DNA of 64,000 nt from Ephydatia muelleri (lineage: Eukaryota; Porifera; Demospongiae; Spongillida; Spongillidae). Below are positions 29,002 through 41,400 of this stretch, one piece after another (the first letter of the stretch is position 1; each line of letters begins with the position of its first letter). The notes under the pieces were generated by a model. That model was not told where the DNA came from, did not search any database, and saw nothing but the letters and a program-made list of their open reading frames with translations. The position numbers and the translations under genes are program-made. The stretch spans positions 1,728,788 to 1,792,787 of the forward strand of contig JABACO010000010.1 in the NCBI GenBank assembly GCA_013339895.1, in the 5' to 3' direction.

Positions 29002-30902
29002 ATCATCATCACCATCATCTTCCTCTTCAGATGTTATTTCACCTTCGTCCTCTTTATCTTCATCCTGTTGGTTCTGTAGGTCGAGCAAACATGGCAGATC
29101 ATTGCCATCATGCTGTCTTTTTCTCAGCGCATCCAGAAGCATAGGACTGTTGTTGATATTGCAGGATATGGTCCTGAAGAGGTCAATCAGCAATGTAGCA
29201 GGGCAATTCTTTTCCTATAGATAGAGTATATCTTTGAATGAATGCAGTTATTGGTCATGCATGTATCCATGCATACCTCTAATGCATTCTTGATGGATAG
29301 CTGCAGTTTATGACAGGAACATCTAACCTGCTCCTCACCAACAACACCCTCTTCAATGAGCAACCTCACCGCTGCAACAAAATTTGCCCCCTGGTCACTG
29401 GCTATTGCATCCAAACGATTCTCCAACATAAACTCTGTATTGGCCATCTCCTTTACAATGGATGCAATTTCTTGAGCTGTATGTGACACTATTGTGTATA
29501 TAGTACAATATTGTAAATGGCAATTTTTAATCTCTTACCATTGCTCATTGATACACCAAGGACACAAGACATCATATTCCATTGTGGGTCCAGCCAGTGT
29601 GCTGTTACAGCTACATAGGAATCTCCAGTGTGCATGGAGGCAGCATCTGTAGTAATTGATACCGATGGAGCATTGGCCATCAGCATCTTGATCTGCATGA
29701 CGAAAATAACCAACATTGATCAGTTTATAGTCAGTCAGTGTTGTCACTCAGTGACACTCACTACAAAGTCTACAATTAAGCTGGGTTAATAACAAACCTT
29801 TGTCAGCATGTTCTGGTACTGATGATCAATCAGCTCAGTAACCTTGGTTCTATGAGGAGGGATGTATGTTCCACTAGATATGAACCCGAGAAGATCTCTA
29901 AACTCTGGGCTGTCCAGTAGAGCTGATGGCAGCAAATTAGCCGTTAAAGCGTTAACCAGCAGCTCATTAGCTCTGTCAAGCTTCTCCCCTTTCATCACAG
30001 TTACAGGCTGCACAAACTTGTCCATGCTTCCAGCACCTTTGACACTAGTGGTTGCCAGTGTTTGTGCTGCAGCTGCTGCCCATTTCCTCCTTCTTGCTGC
30101 TGTACACATAAAAACGTATCCACAGTACAACTGCAAGTGTATTATACCATATACACTCACCCTTGCTGGAGTGCCTTTATTCCATGCACGGATGTGATGT
30201 GGTACCTCATGTTCGAGGTATTGTTCCCATGTCTTGACACCCATCCATAGCAAATGTTACAAACAACCCAGCAAGAACCGATTGCTTTCTTGTGCCATCC
30301 GAAGTATTGCCAGACACTGCCCTTATACACTTTGCGATCAACACAAACGAATTCATCTTTTGTAGCAACAAATGCGGGTTTTGCGTTCACTTTGGTAGCC
30401 AAAATTAGCCACCACAACAACGAATAACTAATTATAAATTGATAATAAATATTAATAATATATCGCGATATAAATATTGCGATTAAATCCTCATTTCGCG
30501 ATTTATCGCGAAATAGACGATTAAATAGAAAAAGTATTTCGCGGCAACACTGCAGTTGAGGGAAGAAAAATTCTGAACCCATGTATCTTGTCACGACATA
30601 ATTTCGACTCCCACACCAGTAGCGAACTTGTATATCCATTTGCTTCTCCTTCAGCTTATTATTCAAGCTCTCATCAAACAACACAGTAAAAACCCCCTTG
30701 ACATCATAAAACAACGCTTCTTAAAGAAGTCCGCTAGCCCAAAAATCGCCAGATATGCAGTTTTAGTCGCTCCGCAAGTAAACTTACTTGCTATCGTGCT
30801 GTCAGGGAACATACTCCGAAATGTTTTCATTAGAGCTATACGACGAGTGCCTGCTAATGGTGTGCATGACCCAAAGTACTTCAGCCTTCAGGATATCAGT
30901 TG

Positions 30903-31165
30903 CAGTGGCGTATCCAGGGGGGGGGGGGGGTGCTCCGGGTGCTTGAGCACCCCCCTCGGTGAAAATTCTAACCGTTTATAATGAACGATAACGTATTTTC
31001 TGTGTGCCAAACAAAGGTATCGGACCTGAAGAGGACTGCCCCCCCCCCCCTCACTTTTCGTATATCGGACCTGAAGTGGACTGCCCCCCCCACCCCCACC
31101 CCCACTTTTCGTATGGGGCCTGACCTTAAGCACCCCCCCTCGCTGAAATCCTGGATACGCCACTG
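30903..31165. mobile_element. 263-bp hAT-type MITE
   Basis: Perfect terminal pair CAGTGGCGTATCCAGG / CCTGGATACGCCACTG. The interior has G- and C-runs (poly-G at 30919-30930, poly-C at 31040-31049) and two ATCGGACCTGAAG repeats. It interrupts the N-terminal part of the ERGFS hAT-like gene. The CAGTGGCG-GATCCAGG-type end resembles the TTF-hAT ends at 60210 and 61840. A clean 8-bp target duplication is not visible. Confidence 0.85.
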
Positions 31166-31502
31166 ATTTGATACAAAATGATTTGAAATGCAAGAAGTTT
31201 CCGTGCGACCTGGTGATTGGTGAGTCGTACTTGCCACTGTTACAGAGGGAGTATCTGGCAGCATTATGGCAGCAGGAGCGGGTGTGGAAAGATCGGACAC
31301 AAATATCTTAGTATTTTGTTTCACAATGCTTAAATTCTTTTCGTGCGCCTTTCCTGCTGCATGTGACTTCAGCGCATACTCTCCCATCGTGCCAAGAGAG
31401 AAGTATTTTTTACACACTGCACAAAACGCTTTGTATCTGTCCTTTTTATATTCAGCCAGCCACTCACTGTCGAGAGCCACTCGATACGAAAAGCACACTT
31501 AC

Positions 31503-31760
31503 ACAGCCAAATTGTATTTTGTGATACAGATATGTAACATAAGTGGTACATATATGTTAACAGAGTATGTCACAATTATGTCAACACAGTTTGTTACATA
31601 CTCTGTTGGCAAATTTTATGTCACAGTTATGTACTTACAGTTTGGGACATAATGTTCCTACATATCTGTAGCTCATGTATGTTACATATATGTATCATAA
31701 AATATGTAAACCATATAAGGAAATGTTTATCTGCTACGTATTTATAACTGAATTTCACTG
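31503..31760. repeat. Left subterminal repeats of the CACTA-like element
   Basis: At least eight degenerate motifs of the kind GTACATATATGTTA, GTCACAATTATGTCA and GTTACATATATGTATC, in both orientations. Related motifs recur at 41870-42113. This is the usual layout of CACTA transposase-binding sites. Confidence 0.75.
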
Positions 31761-31763
31761 TAT

Positions 31764-34700
31764 TTAATATATATGTACACAAAATACATTGTAGCAATAA
31801 AAATGATTGTTCCAGTCATGACAATACACCAATACATTGCACACAGTGTCCTGTCTTTCTACTCTTTGCACACACCCTGCAGTCTTAAAACTGCATGACT
31901 CTGCACACTCATGAACCAGTGAAACTGATCTCAAGACGTTGGTACTTGATGTGCAAAAAACTGTCTTGCTCAGTATCAACAAGGGACAGTCGTATTCGTT
32001 GAGCAATGGCTGACCATCAGCGGACTCACAAGAGTGGAAGCCCTGAACAAGACAATGTGTGGTGCCAGAAGTAGTGGTGAAAGTAGCTAGAAGAAGTCCA
32101 TACTGCATCTAAAGGGATGATGCAACAAGTCAGCTCCACCAGTATTGGTGCAGCCGCTGCATGTACCTGGTCATAGGGGGTGACTAGTTCGATGAACTCT
32201 CCCAGATTCACAAGAGTTGAATCCTTGGAAATGACAGCCTTGAACTCCTGCACTGTATCACTGGTAGTCAGCTCCTCAAGCCTGATGTCAAATTGGGAAT
32301 CATGCTGAAGAGCACCAAGTGTAAAAGCTTGACTGCCTGTAATAGTTTTTAGTGGCAATGTTGATAGAGTGTACTTTTGTCGTGTTGCCTATTTAAAATT
32401 ATCATGGTATCATGAAATGCTTCACTAATATGATAACATGCCTTTCGAGGTGCTCCGACTTTGTATATTTGCTTTTATTACCATTTGAAACAAACAACTC
32501 CTTTGTGCCATCTCCACATCTAGAAAAAGTACAAGAAGAATTAAAGTTCAGAAATGCATACAGTTTTTGTACCTTTCAGTACTATGTGTGCCATCATTAC
32601 AAATATAGCGCAGGTGTTGTAAAGTTGAGAACCGCACTGCTATGTCACGACTTGGGGCTAGCCTATTACCAAATATATTGTAGCCTCGAACCATTGAGTT
32701 GAAAGATTCAAACCTATATGTATAGTGCACCAAAAATAACTGTTAAAAATTGCACACTTGTATCTACATGTATAGCACATAACAGTACCGTTCAGCAGAG
32801 AAAGTAGAGCATGGTCCATAATCTCGAATGGACTCAGCAAGGTGAAGAATTATGTGGATCTTTGGTTTCTTTAACAGTGCTGGCATATGCTCCTTTATGT
32901 CATCAACAAAATTTTGACAAAGTCTCTGCCACTCATTGTACAGGGAGGTGGTAAATAATTCACAGTAAGCTATTTGAAAAACCTGTGTAAAAAATAATCA
33001 TTATTATGGTATGAAGACAAAAGTTGCTTACTTTGGATAATGACTAATATACTTTCTTCTGTCCTTCAGTTAGATACGGTCCCACAATGAACATTGCCAT
33101 CTGGGTCCAACCTTTAAAATCCCTTCCAACAAATGACTTGGAGTACCGGCAAACATTTCCATACATTTTTGTTTTAAACCCAGAGGTGTTAAAAGCCTTG
33201 ACTCTTGCTAGAATTTCACTTTTTTGCCTTCTTGACAGCCCTGACATTACTTCGTTTAGTACATACTTACAAGTACCTAGCAGTTTAGTGTGCAACACTT
33301 CAACAGGCATATACCAAATATTGTACAAAAGACAAGCTGATAAGAGGATCCCAACTGTCGATTCTTACCTAAATAAATCTGCTGGGATTGAAAATAAAGG
33401 ATTTTCAATCTCCCTCAATCCATACTGCTTGCGCATCTCTGTCTTAGCCTCTTCAGTTGACTGCGCCACGATCTCTGCAACTTGTTGCAAAACTTTGGCA
33501 TTTGTGCGCATCTCACAGATCAAATGAGGATTCTGAGTTTTGTCAACCTAAAAATGAAATATTAAGTACCAGCAGACCTTATGAAATATGACACCTTACC
33601 ATGCAGAATTGACAATACTTTATAGCCGTACTACCCAAGTGGTTCAGAAGCTCTGAAGCCCTTGGGTTGTCACACACTATACGTATCAACGGAGCCATGA
33701 CAAGGACCATCTGTTGAAGGAATGCATCAAACACCTCTACTCCTTCCTGTTCTAGTGCTGTTAACTGTTCAGCAATAGGACTACTCAGATCCAATGGAGC
33801 CACAGAGTCTGAGCAACAAATAAAGTTGATGTTTTGCAGTTTGGTGTGGAGACAACGTGGAAATCCAGCAAGAGACATGTACCATGCATCAAACTTGTGC
33901 CATTTCTTGCTTTTATTACCACTCAAATCATCTGAGAATAAAATGAGTGGCAACATTACAATTGGCTTGCCAGCTGCCTTAACTTTAAGTGGATGAGGAG
34001 TGAAGTATGCAGCAGTCTCCTATAAATGAATACCAGTTTAAAAAATAAAAATAATTTTGTACACCACACCTGCAGATCCATTCTTGAAAACTGAGACGAT
34101 GCCCAACGAACAATAATCTGAGGACAAGCAGTGATGCCAAGAATTGAAGATAAGGGGACTTCAATGTAGTCATACAAAATTAGGCTGTCCGGATCAAGAT
34201 AGTATATCACTGATTCTGGTACCATTTGCCTAAACTGTGGACAATCTAGGAGCATCTCAATTCCAGCAAACACTCCATCACAGCCTGACTGGTGATGAAT
34301 ACCGTAAGTACCAGCATACTTACAGAAACATTTGCATCCAACCTTATGGAAAAACCTCACTATCTTGCCTTTTGTAGTACCAAGAATTGAGTGGTAAGAG
34401 TAGACACAGTCTCTTACAAACACGGATGTTCCATTAACCAGAGTAGCCATGGGTGATGAGAAACGTGGGTCATTACACCAGTACTGCCCATGAAAAATCT
34501 CTCTAATCAGGAGAAAAACAATTGAGACAGAAGGAATTACAGAGCTTTACAGATTACGTCAATCTCTCTTCATAAAAAACTGGGTATCTCAACAGAGAAC
34601 TGGCAATATCGAATCTACCAAGGCATTGGCGTATGATGGAAGTTAATGGAATTGAATAAAATGGTGTTCCACTGGAATCAGTTTGCTGAAAAGTAAAGGA

Positions 34701-35406
34701 GCTGGTAAAAGCCTAACTTTATAACAGTGCAACTTACTCTCTCAGGTAATTCCATGTCAGAAAACTTAAATCTTTTGACACTCCCAAGACTTGGGGTTTT
34801 GATACCAAGCTGCTTCAAGATAAACCAAAAAAAGGTCAGATTTCTGTCACCCTGATGAAAATGAAATAGTTCAAGTTCAATAAACACATTTGAGAGGGTA
34901 GGCACAAACCACAGGATGAGGGCTATTGACAAGGAAAAACAACAAAGCAAATATTTTTGATGGGAATGGATAGTAGTTGGACTGCCGAAGTTCCTCGAAC
35001 GTTTCAATGATTTCATCATCGTGATAGACAGTACCATCGCTGTCCTCTTCGTAATTGTTCCCATCGTCGCCCGTCGGCTCAGAGTCGTCGTCGTCGTTGT
35101 AGTTGTCAGCTTGGCTTTGATGATCAATGTCCATTTCCTGAATACGGATAAACATAAATTAATATCGTATTCTTTATAAGTTACTTCTTCGGCGTGTTCT
35201 TCAAACTTGCTGCAAGAGTCAAGAAAACGCAGTTGCTCGACGAAGATTTGATGGGAACGGCTGCGCAGATGTCGTGTGTATAGACTTTTATACGGAAAGG
35301 TTTCGGCACAAGGCTCACAATAAAAGCCTGCTGTGAGCAGAATTTCAACTCATTAACACGCGTGCATTGTTATAAGTAGATAGAGCAGATACTTACACGT
35401 CGCCAT
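31764..35406 (-). CDS. CACTA-like transposase, multi-exon, N-terminal C2H2 finger
   Basis: First exons with consistent phases: 35397-35406 (ATGGCGACGT), 35185-35330 (C2H2 finger FYCEPCAETFPYKSLYTRHL...H), 35137 downward (acidic; FPSKIFALLFFLVNSP), 34738-34851. Further exons: ~34450-34070 (FFHKVGCKCFCKYAG...), ~33956-33600 (PLILFSDDLSGNKSKKWHK; later DNPRASELLNHLGS and H/C ligands), ~33300-33050 (MPVEVLHTKLLGTCKYV, SFVGRDFKGWTQM), ~32990-32790 (KPKIHIILHLAESIRDYGPC), ~32730-32560 (FNSMVRGYNIFGNRLAPSRD), ~32358-32110 and a last exon to the TAA at 31764 (SVSLVHECAESC, then C and H-D ligands). The P-L-x-L-F-x-D-D-x-S-G-N and V-E-x-L-H-x-x-L-L-G blocks occur in a large group of CACTA-related fungal and animal transposases. 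I see no certain disabling mutation, though not all exon borders were checked. Confidence 0.72.
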
Positions 35407-35417
35407 CTTTCAACAAA

Positions 35418-38400
35418 ATGTGTCACATGCTCCTACACGTTTTTTTTGTAAACATGTCGTCGATAAGGTTTCATCCATATTCATCCACTGCTACCCACTC
35501 AAGAACCAGCTCAGCAGCCATAGTAACTACATGTACACCAAGCATCAGTGCAGCAACAACTTCTGTGGTTGCTGTTTCTACTTCTACTTCTAGTTCTGCT
35601 ATCAGAGCAAATGGCGCTATTCCACCGCCATTGCCTAGCCACCCTTCTACTTCAAGTTCTGCGATCAGAGCAAATGGCGCTATTCCACCGCCATTGCCTA
35701 GCCACCCTTCTACTTCAAGTTCTGCGATCAGAGCAAATGGCGCTATTCCACCGCCATTGCCTAGCCACCCTTTAAGTCCTACTTTGGGATTTATATGCAC
35801 TGCATTAACAAGTATAAAGTCCTCGTTGGAAGAATTAAGGAAGGAACACAGTACTCATAAAGATGAGTTCAAAGAATTTGTTAGAGCAAGTTTTTCCATT
35901 GAATCTAGTGCTTACAAGGTAAGTAACTAATAAATCAATGCACAGATTTATAGCTTTTTTTTCCCTTTCAGGATGACCTGCTTACTGAAGTGGGAACACT
36001 GTATTGTAACACATTAACTCGGTTGCCGGATCCTAATGATGTACTTGTAAGTATTTCGCATAATGCATATGCATCAGTATGTTATCAGGCCATAGTGGGG
36101 AAAGTTTCGAAAAATGAGGCTAGATGCAAGTACAAACAGAAGGCAGCTGTAGCATATTGCAATTCCCGGCTTGGGGAATTGCGTGCAGAAGAAAGAAGAA
36201 GAATAAGTTGAAATGCTGTTGTATATATCAATCTAAAATATAAAAAAAAAAAGGTATTTGGACATAAGCCATGTGAGATGTATCTCAATCTGAGAAGTAG
36301 TGAATTTGTGGCCAAATTTATGCCCATGCTGAAAGCAGTCCAAGAGAAGGTGCCTGGATACTTGTATCATGTGGCTCTTTTGGTAATTAGAAATCCTTGT
36401 TTTGCGTAAATGTTAATGCATACATAACATCTGCAGCGAAAATACTGTAGGATAACTCCTACTAGCAAGAACAATACTTTCAAGCATTTTACACAGTGGT
36501 TAAAAGATGAGTTCCATGGACAACAGCCTACTGATGAGGACTTTCAAAATGCTCTTCTAGAGGAAGGTTTATTTGGTGCAACAAGTGTAGCGACCCCGCC
36601 AATACTATATGAACAACGTTGACAACTAACAATGATGCTCACACTTACAATTCCTAATTCAGGCCCACCCCCCCCGATACCGTATGTCTCTATATATACA
36701 TATAGTTATTATTCCACATTTCTCCCCCTGTCACTTTAGCTCTGGGTACACCAAGTATTTGTCGTATGGTCGTATTGGGTGACTTCTTGCACGTTTTGAT
36801 TGCCTTGGTCTTTCACTGTGCTCCTCTCCTGCCACAGCTGCTTCTTCTACTGGTTTTTCACCGACAACCCAATCCCCTGAGTGCTGCTGGCCGAACTGAT
36901 CCTCACTCGATGACTTCTGAACAGTTCCGTCATTGTCTGAGTCATCTTCATCAGATGTATACCTCACTTTTAATTGATCACTATGTTTCTTCACCACCCT
37001 TCCATTTATCTCCACCAAGTATGAATGCTCACTATTGCACTTTACTACCTTACCAGCCTGGTACCCTTTTCCTGTGATATTCTGCACCCACACATGTTGC
37101 CCGGTTGTGAATATTTTAGGTTTTGCATGTTTGTCATGATGTAATTTTTGTTCAATCAAAGCTTTGTCAATGTTCTTCGATACATCTGGCTTCAGCAAAT
37201 CCAATTTTGTTCTGATCTTCCGCCCAATCAGTAACTCAGCTGGAGCTCTTCCAGTGGATTTCTGGGGCGTATTTCTGTATGCAATAAGAAACCTCTGTAA
37301 TCTCAGCTCCCAATCTGCTGCAGATCCCTTTGATGCCGTCATCCTTTCTTTAAATGTTCTAACAGCCCTTTCTGCCAACCCATTGGTCTTTGGGTGATAT
37401 GGCGTCGACTTTGCATGTATGATGTTGTTGGAATAACAAAAGGCCTCAAATTCCTTGGATGCAAATTGTGTTCCATTGTCTGAGACAATGATCTTAGGAA
37501 CCCCAAAACGACTGAAAATCTCCCTCAGTTTTGGAGTTGTCCAATTGTTTCAATGGTATGATTTTTGTAGAACTGGTCACCTGAATTGTCTTTCTAAAGA
37601 CAGGTGCTGAGGCATGCTTGACTCCAGCATGCTGTGGCATATTATTGAGTTTTACAAGAGGGATTCGGACACATAAAGGCTTTGTTCGTCTTCTTCTCTT
37701 ATAAATCTTGCGCCCCATAATCCGTTTCCTTCGGGTCTTAACTCGTTTCATCTGGGACGATCGCTGAATGTAATATTTCAAAGGCAACTTGACTATCAAA
37801 GGACAAGTTTGGTGGATGGTTGATATGGTCTCTGCTTGAAACTGGTCTTTGCACAAAGTGAAGGTGGATGCAGTCACTGACGAAACAGAGTCTTTGCACA
37901 AAGAAGGAAATGTGGAAGTTAAGGTAGATGTGTTCTGTGGTGGAATCTGGTCTCCGCACAAACAAGTGAAGTCTGGAAAGTGAAATGCATTACATGCTTA
38001 AAGATCCTACACAACGAAATGAGGACTCACAGTTGTCCCTCTCTTCTACTGCAGTAGATTCTTTCATCAGAGACTACAGTGAAGAAAAACACGTGTAAAA
38101 CAAACTTAAATTTACAATGACCCAAGGTCTGCACAGTGCAGTAGAATCTGATACTGCTCCTAAATATTCAGGAAAAGTTGTCACAGAATTGATATGCACA
38201 TGTGGCCAGTATGAATTCTATTCATTCTGGGTGGACTGATGTGCTACAATTTCCAGCCATTTGGAATATGCATCAATAAAAACCAGCCAATATTTTCTTT
38301 CAAAAGGCCCAGCATAATCAATGTGAATCCTGGCCCAAGGCTCAGTAGGTGCATTCCATGAGTATAGCAGTGTTTCCGGTTCATTTTGACGATTCTCCTG

Positions 38401-41400
38401 ACATGAGTGACAACGCTTCACATATCTCTCTATGTCTTCATCTATATTAGGCCACCACACATATATTCTTGCTAATGCCCTCATTGACCCAATGCCTGGG
38501 TGACCTTCATGCAACATGTGCAAAATTCTGGCTTGGAGACTTTTAGGTACCACTATCCTACTGTTCCATAGTAGAATGTCTTCTTCACAAGACAAGAACT
38601 CTCTCTTCTCATAAAATGTGAGGTGCTCCTTTGAAATATGTGTTTTATCACTGGGCCACCCAGACTCCATGTACCTTTTCACCTTTTGAAGTAAGTACTC
38701 ACATTTTGTTTCATTGTGCAACTCTTTCTTTGTTACTGGTAGATCTCCTATCTGTACCTTTAGGAGTGAATGGTTCTGTCCTATACGTTCCATTGTCGAA
38801 AAGCTCAAAGTTTTGACAGGCAATCTAGACAATGCATCTGCTATTACATTGTCCTTTCCCTGAATGTGTCGCAAAACATAATTGTAAGTGCTTAATAGTA
38901 GTGCCCAGCGCTGAAGTCTGCCAACTGCCAGTTTTGGTATCTCATTCTTTGGACCCAAGATTCTCTCCAACGGCTTGTGATCAGAACATAGAATGAATTG
39001 TAAACCAAAAATATATTGGTGAAACTTCGTTACTCCAAATATTATAGCCAGTGCCTCCTTGTGCCTCCTTGTCAATTGCAGAGTACCTTTTTTCACGGTC
39101 GTCAAGAATGCGCGAGGCAAATGCTATTGGTCTGAGAGTGCCCTCTTTTACTTGATGCATAAGAACAGCTCCTACTCCACTATCACTTGCATCCGTTTGT
39201 AAAATGATTGGCAGTGACTCATCATAATGCACCAAAGTATCATTTGTTGAAATGAGTGTTTTTAATTTCTGGAACAGTGATTCTTCGGCCTCTGACCATC
39301 TCCACTTTGTCCCTTGCCGTGTGAGCTCATACAACCCGCTGCACATTGGGTGTAAGTTTGCAATAAATTTGGAGTAGTAGTTCATTAGTCCAAGGAATGA
39401 TCGTAATTCTTTCACATTTGTTGGTCTAGGCATGTCACGAATGGCAGCTATGCGTTCCTCAGTTGGATGTATACCCTCCTTGTCAATGCAATGCCCTAAA
39501 TAAGTTACCTGTGGTCTCAAAAATCTGCATTTTTCCTTCTTTACCCGAACGTTTGCTTGGCGAAGGCGACCAAAAACCTCATGCAGAAGTTTCACATGTT
39601 CCTCCTTTGTCTTCCCCCCAACGATAATATCGTCGATGTACACTGCAGTCTCTCCAATACCGGCAAGTATTGTGTCCATTGTCTTTTGAAAAATAGAAGG
39701 AGCAATACATATCCCAAATGGTAGTCGTTTGTAGCGATAATACCCCTTGTGCGTTGCAACCACCATGTACTTCCTTGATTTTTCTTCCACTTCTAATTGT
39801 AGGTATGCATCTGTCAAATCAATAATGGAGAAAACTGTGCTCCCCGACAACTTAACCATGATGTCCTCAAACCTGGGCAAAGGATGTGGATCCATAAAGA
39901 CCTGTTGGTTGATTGTAGTCTTAAAATCTACACAGATTCGAATTGCCCCTGTTGATTTCATTGCAACTACGATTGGTGATGCCCACTCTATCGGTGTTAC
40001 TGTTGTATCAACTGGCTCCAAGATGTTCCGCTTCACTAATCGGTCTAACTCCGCTTCAACTGCTCCTTTGATTGGGAATGGCACGGGCCTGGCTGAACAC
40101 ACTCTAGGTACTGCTCCTTCCTTCAAATGAACTACTGCTTTGTGACCTACAATTACCCCAGGCTCGTCACTAAACAAGTCCTTGAACTGCGTTAATAACC
40201 CCTCTATTTCCTTTCCAAGACTGCCCCCTTGTGTCATGTGATCATTCCTTACATGATGAATAGATACTCCGGGGGGCATCTTAATGTCAAAACTCAGGCA
40301 CCAGTCCAGTCCAAATAATGATGTGTCATCTGTTTCAGCCACCATGACTGAAAGTCGCTTTCTTTTACCAAATGCTTCTACCTCCACCTTAGTTTCGCCC
40401 ATTGTATCCACTGCCACACCAGAATATGCTACTAATGTGCCTGCTGATTTCAGCTTAGGACATCCAATTTGTGACCACACTTTCTTTGTAATGACTGAAC
40501 GTGCTGCTCCGGGGTCATATAGCATAACTAACGTCACCCCATTTAATGTAACTGATAATTTTGCTGTTCTTCCTTTGATGGCCTGGATATGAATGACATT
40601 AAGGTCACTGCCATTCCCTTGTGATTCGTCTGATGTATCATCTATGCCAGGCTCCACTTCTGACAGTTTGTTTACCTGTTTCTTGTCTCTGATTCTATCT
40701 CCAACTACTGATGCCCTCCCAGACTTAACGCAGACTCTTGCAAAGTGATCTGGACCGTTACATGCTCGACACCTTGTCCCTACAGCAGGACAGCTTTGTC
40801 CTCTACCATGTCTTGGATGCCCACACCTGAAACAGTCCATCCCTCTTTGTAGCTTCTTTTGTGTCCTGTTCCCCTCTTCAACTTTCTTCACTCTACACAC
40901 TTCTGACTTTGTTATTCCGTCCCCTTTTGCCATGCCCTGTAACTGTTGTTGTTGGATCGATGCTTGCTCAAGAACCAAGGCTGTCTCTTCCACTTGTTGT
41001 AATGTAGCCTCATTTGTGGTGTGTCTTCTGAAGAGCTCTTGTTGCCACGCATCGTTATTTATTCCTATTATCAGTTGATCCCGCAAACGTTCACTCAATG
41101 AATCTCCAAATCGACAGTGTCCCGCAATAGCCTTCAAAGAGTTCAGAAACTGCGCTATTTTTTCATCATTTCCTCGGACCCGACTAGCAAATTTTACTCT
41201 CTCAGCAAATAAACACACACCTTTCAAATAATGTTTCTCCAACGTCTCCTTCAACTGCTGATAAGATTTTGTCCCAACCGGATCTGGACAGAAATAATCC
41301 ACCACTACCTTGAACGCTTCAGGTCCTATCTTTGACAGTAACAAATTCTTCCTCGCATCTGCTGAGTCCTCTCCTGTCCGTAAACCGTGTACCGCTAACT

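Larger units (their letters stand above)
25133..30415 (-). pseudogene. BED-hAT A transposase, exons interrupted and C-terminus lost
   Basis: Exons on the - strand. BED zinc finger at ~30400-30170 (GSVWQYFGWHKKAIGSCWVV, C-N-I-C, SRHGNNTSNMRYHITSVH). Then 30140-29786 (GTYIPPHRTKVTELIDHQYQ), 29716-29540, 29489-29220 (DAIASDQGANFVAAVRLLIE, then C-S-C-H-K-L-Q) and an acidic segment 29193-29002. Gypsy 1 sits in that acidic segment. The frame resumes at 25903 (CTRWNSTLYMLQRC region, EQWLAAEKLCALLKPFQIAT) and ends at 25133 in TAETNFRN. Comparison with copy B shows that the hAT dimerisation domain that should follow is deleted. Confidence 0.8.
24973..30552. mobile_element. BED-hAT element A, containing Gypsy element 1
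   Basis: The left end CAGTGTTGCCGCGATATATC and right end ...GCGGCAACACTG form a hAT-type TIR (14 matching bases). The same ends bound BED-hAT B at 44367-47101, so they belong to one family. Flanking 8-mers only partly agree, so no target duplication is claimed. The element interrupts the ERGFS hAT-like gene. After removing Gypsy 1 it would be ~2.5 kb. Confidence 0.85.
23093..31502 (-). pseudogene. hAT-like transposase (ERGFSxNK type) with C-terminal coiled coil, repeatedly interrupted
   Basis: One old gene read leftwards in pieces. Zinc-finger N-terminus 31498-31166 (CAVCKKYFSLGTMG, then SHAAGKAH). Middle 30902-30553 (FTCGATKTAYLAIFGLADFFKK, FTVLFDESLNNKLKEKQMDI). Core 24972-24339 (LQIGMDGPNVNWKFY, VGSCGLHTVHNSF, KDSPARREDY, FVSHRWLENVPV). 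Then 24336-23746, 23767-23516 (VLSHGQATVERGFSINKEVE) and a ~115-residue coiled coil 23443-23093. The original start codon probably lies at 42118-42120, beyond the CACTA-like element inserted after ATGGGTA. Lesions: frameshifts near 31460, 24337 and 23755, an in-frame TAA at 23516-23518, plus insertion of BED-hAT A and a MITE. The fold is hAT-like, but the ERGFSxNK/coiled-coil lineage has no name I can give. Confidence 0.8.

Noticed and set aside
24965..30561. 8-bp target duplication for BED-hAT A
   Set aside because: The best alignment of flanks gives five of eight matches, not distinguishable from chance.
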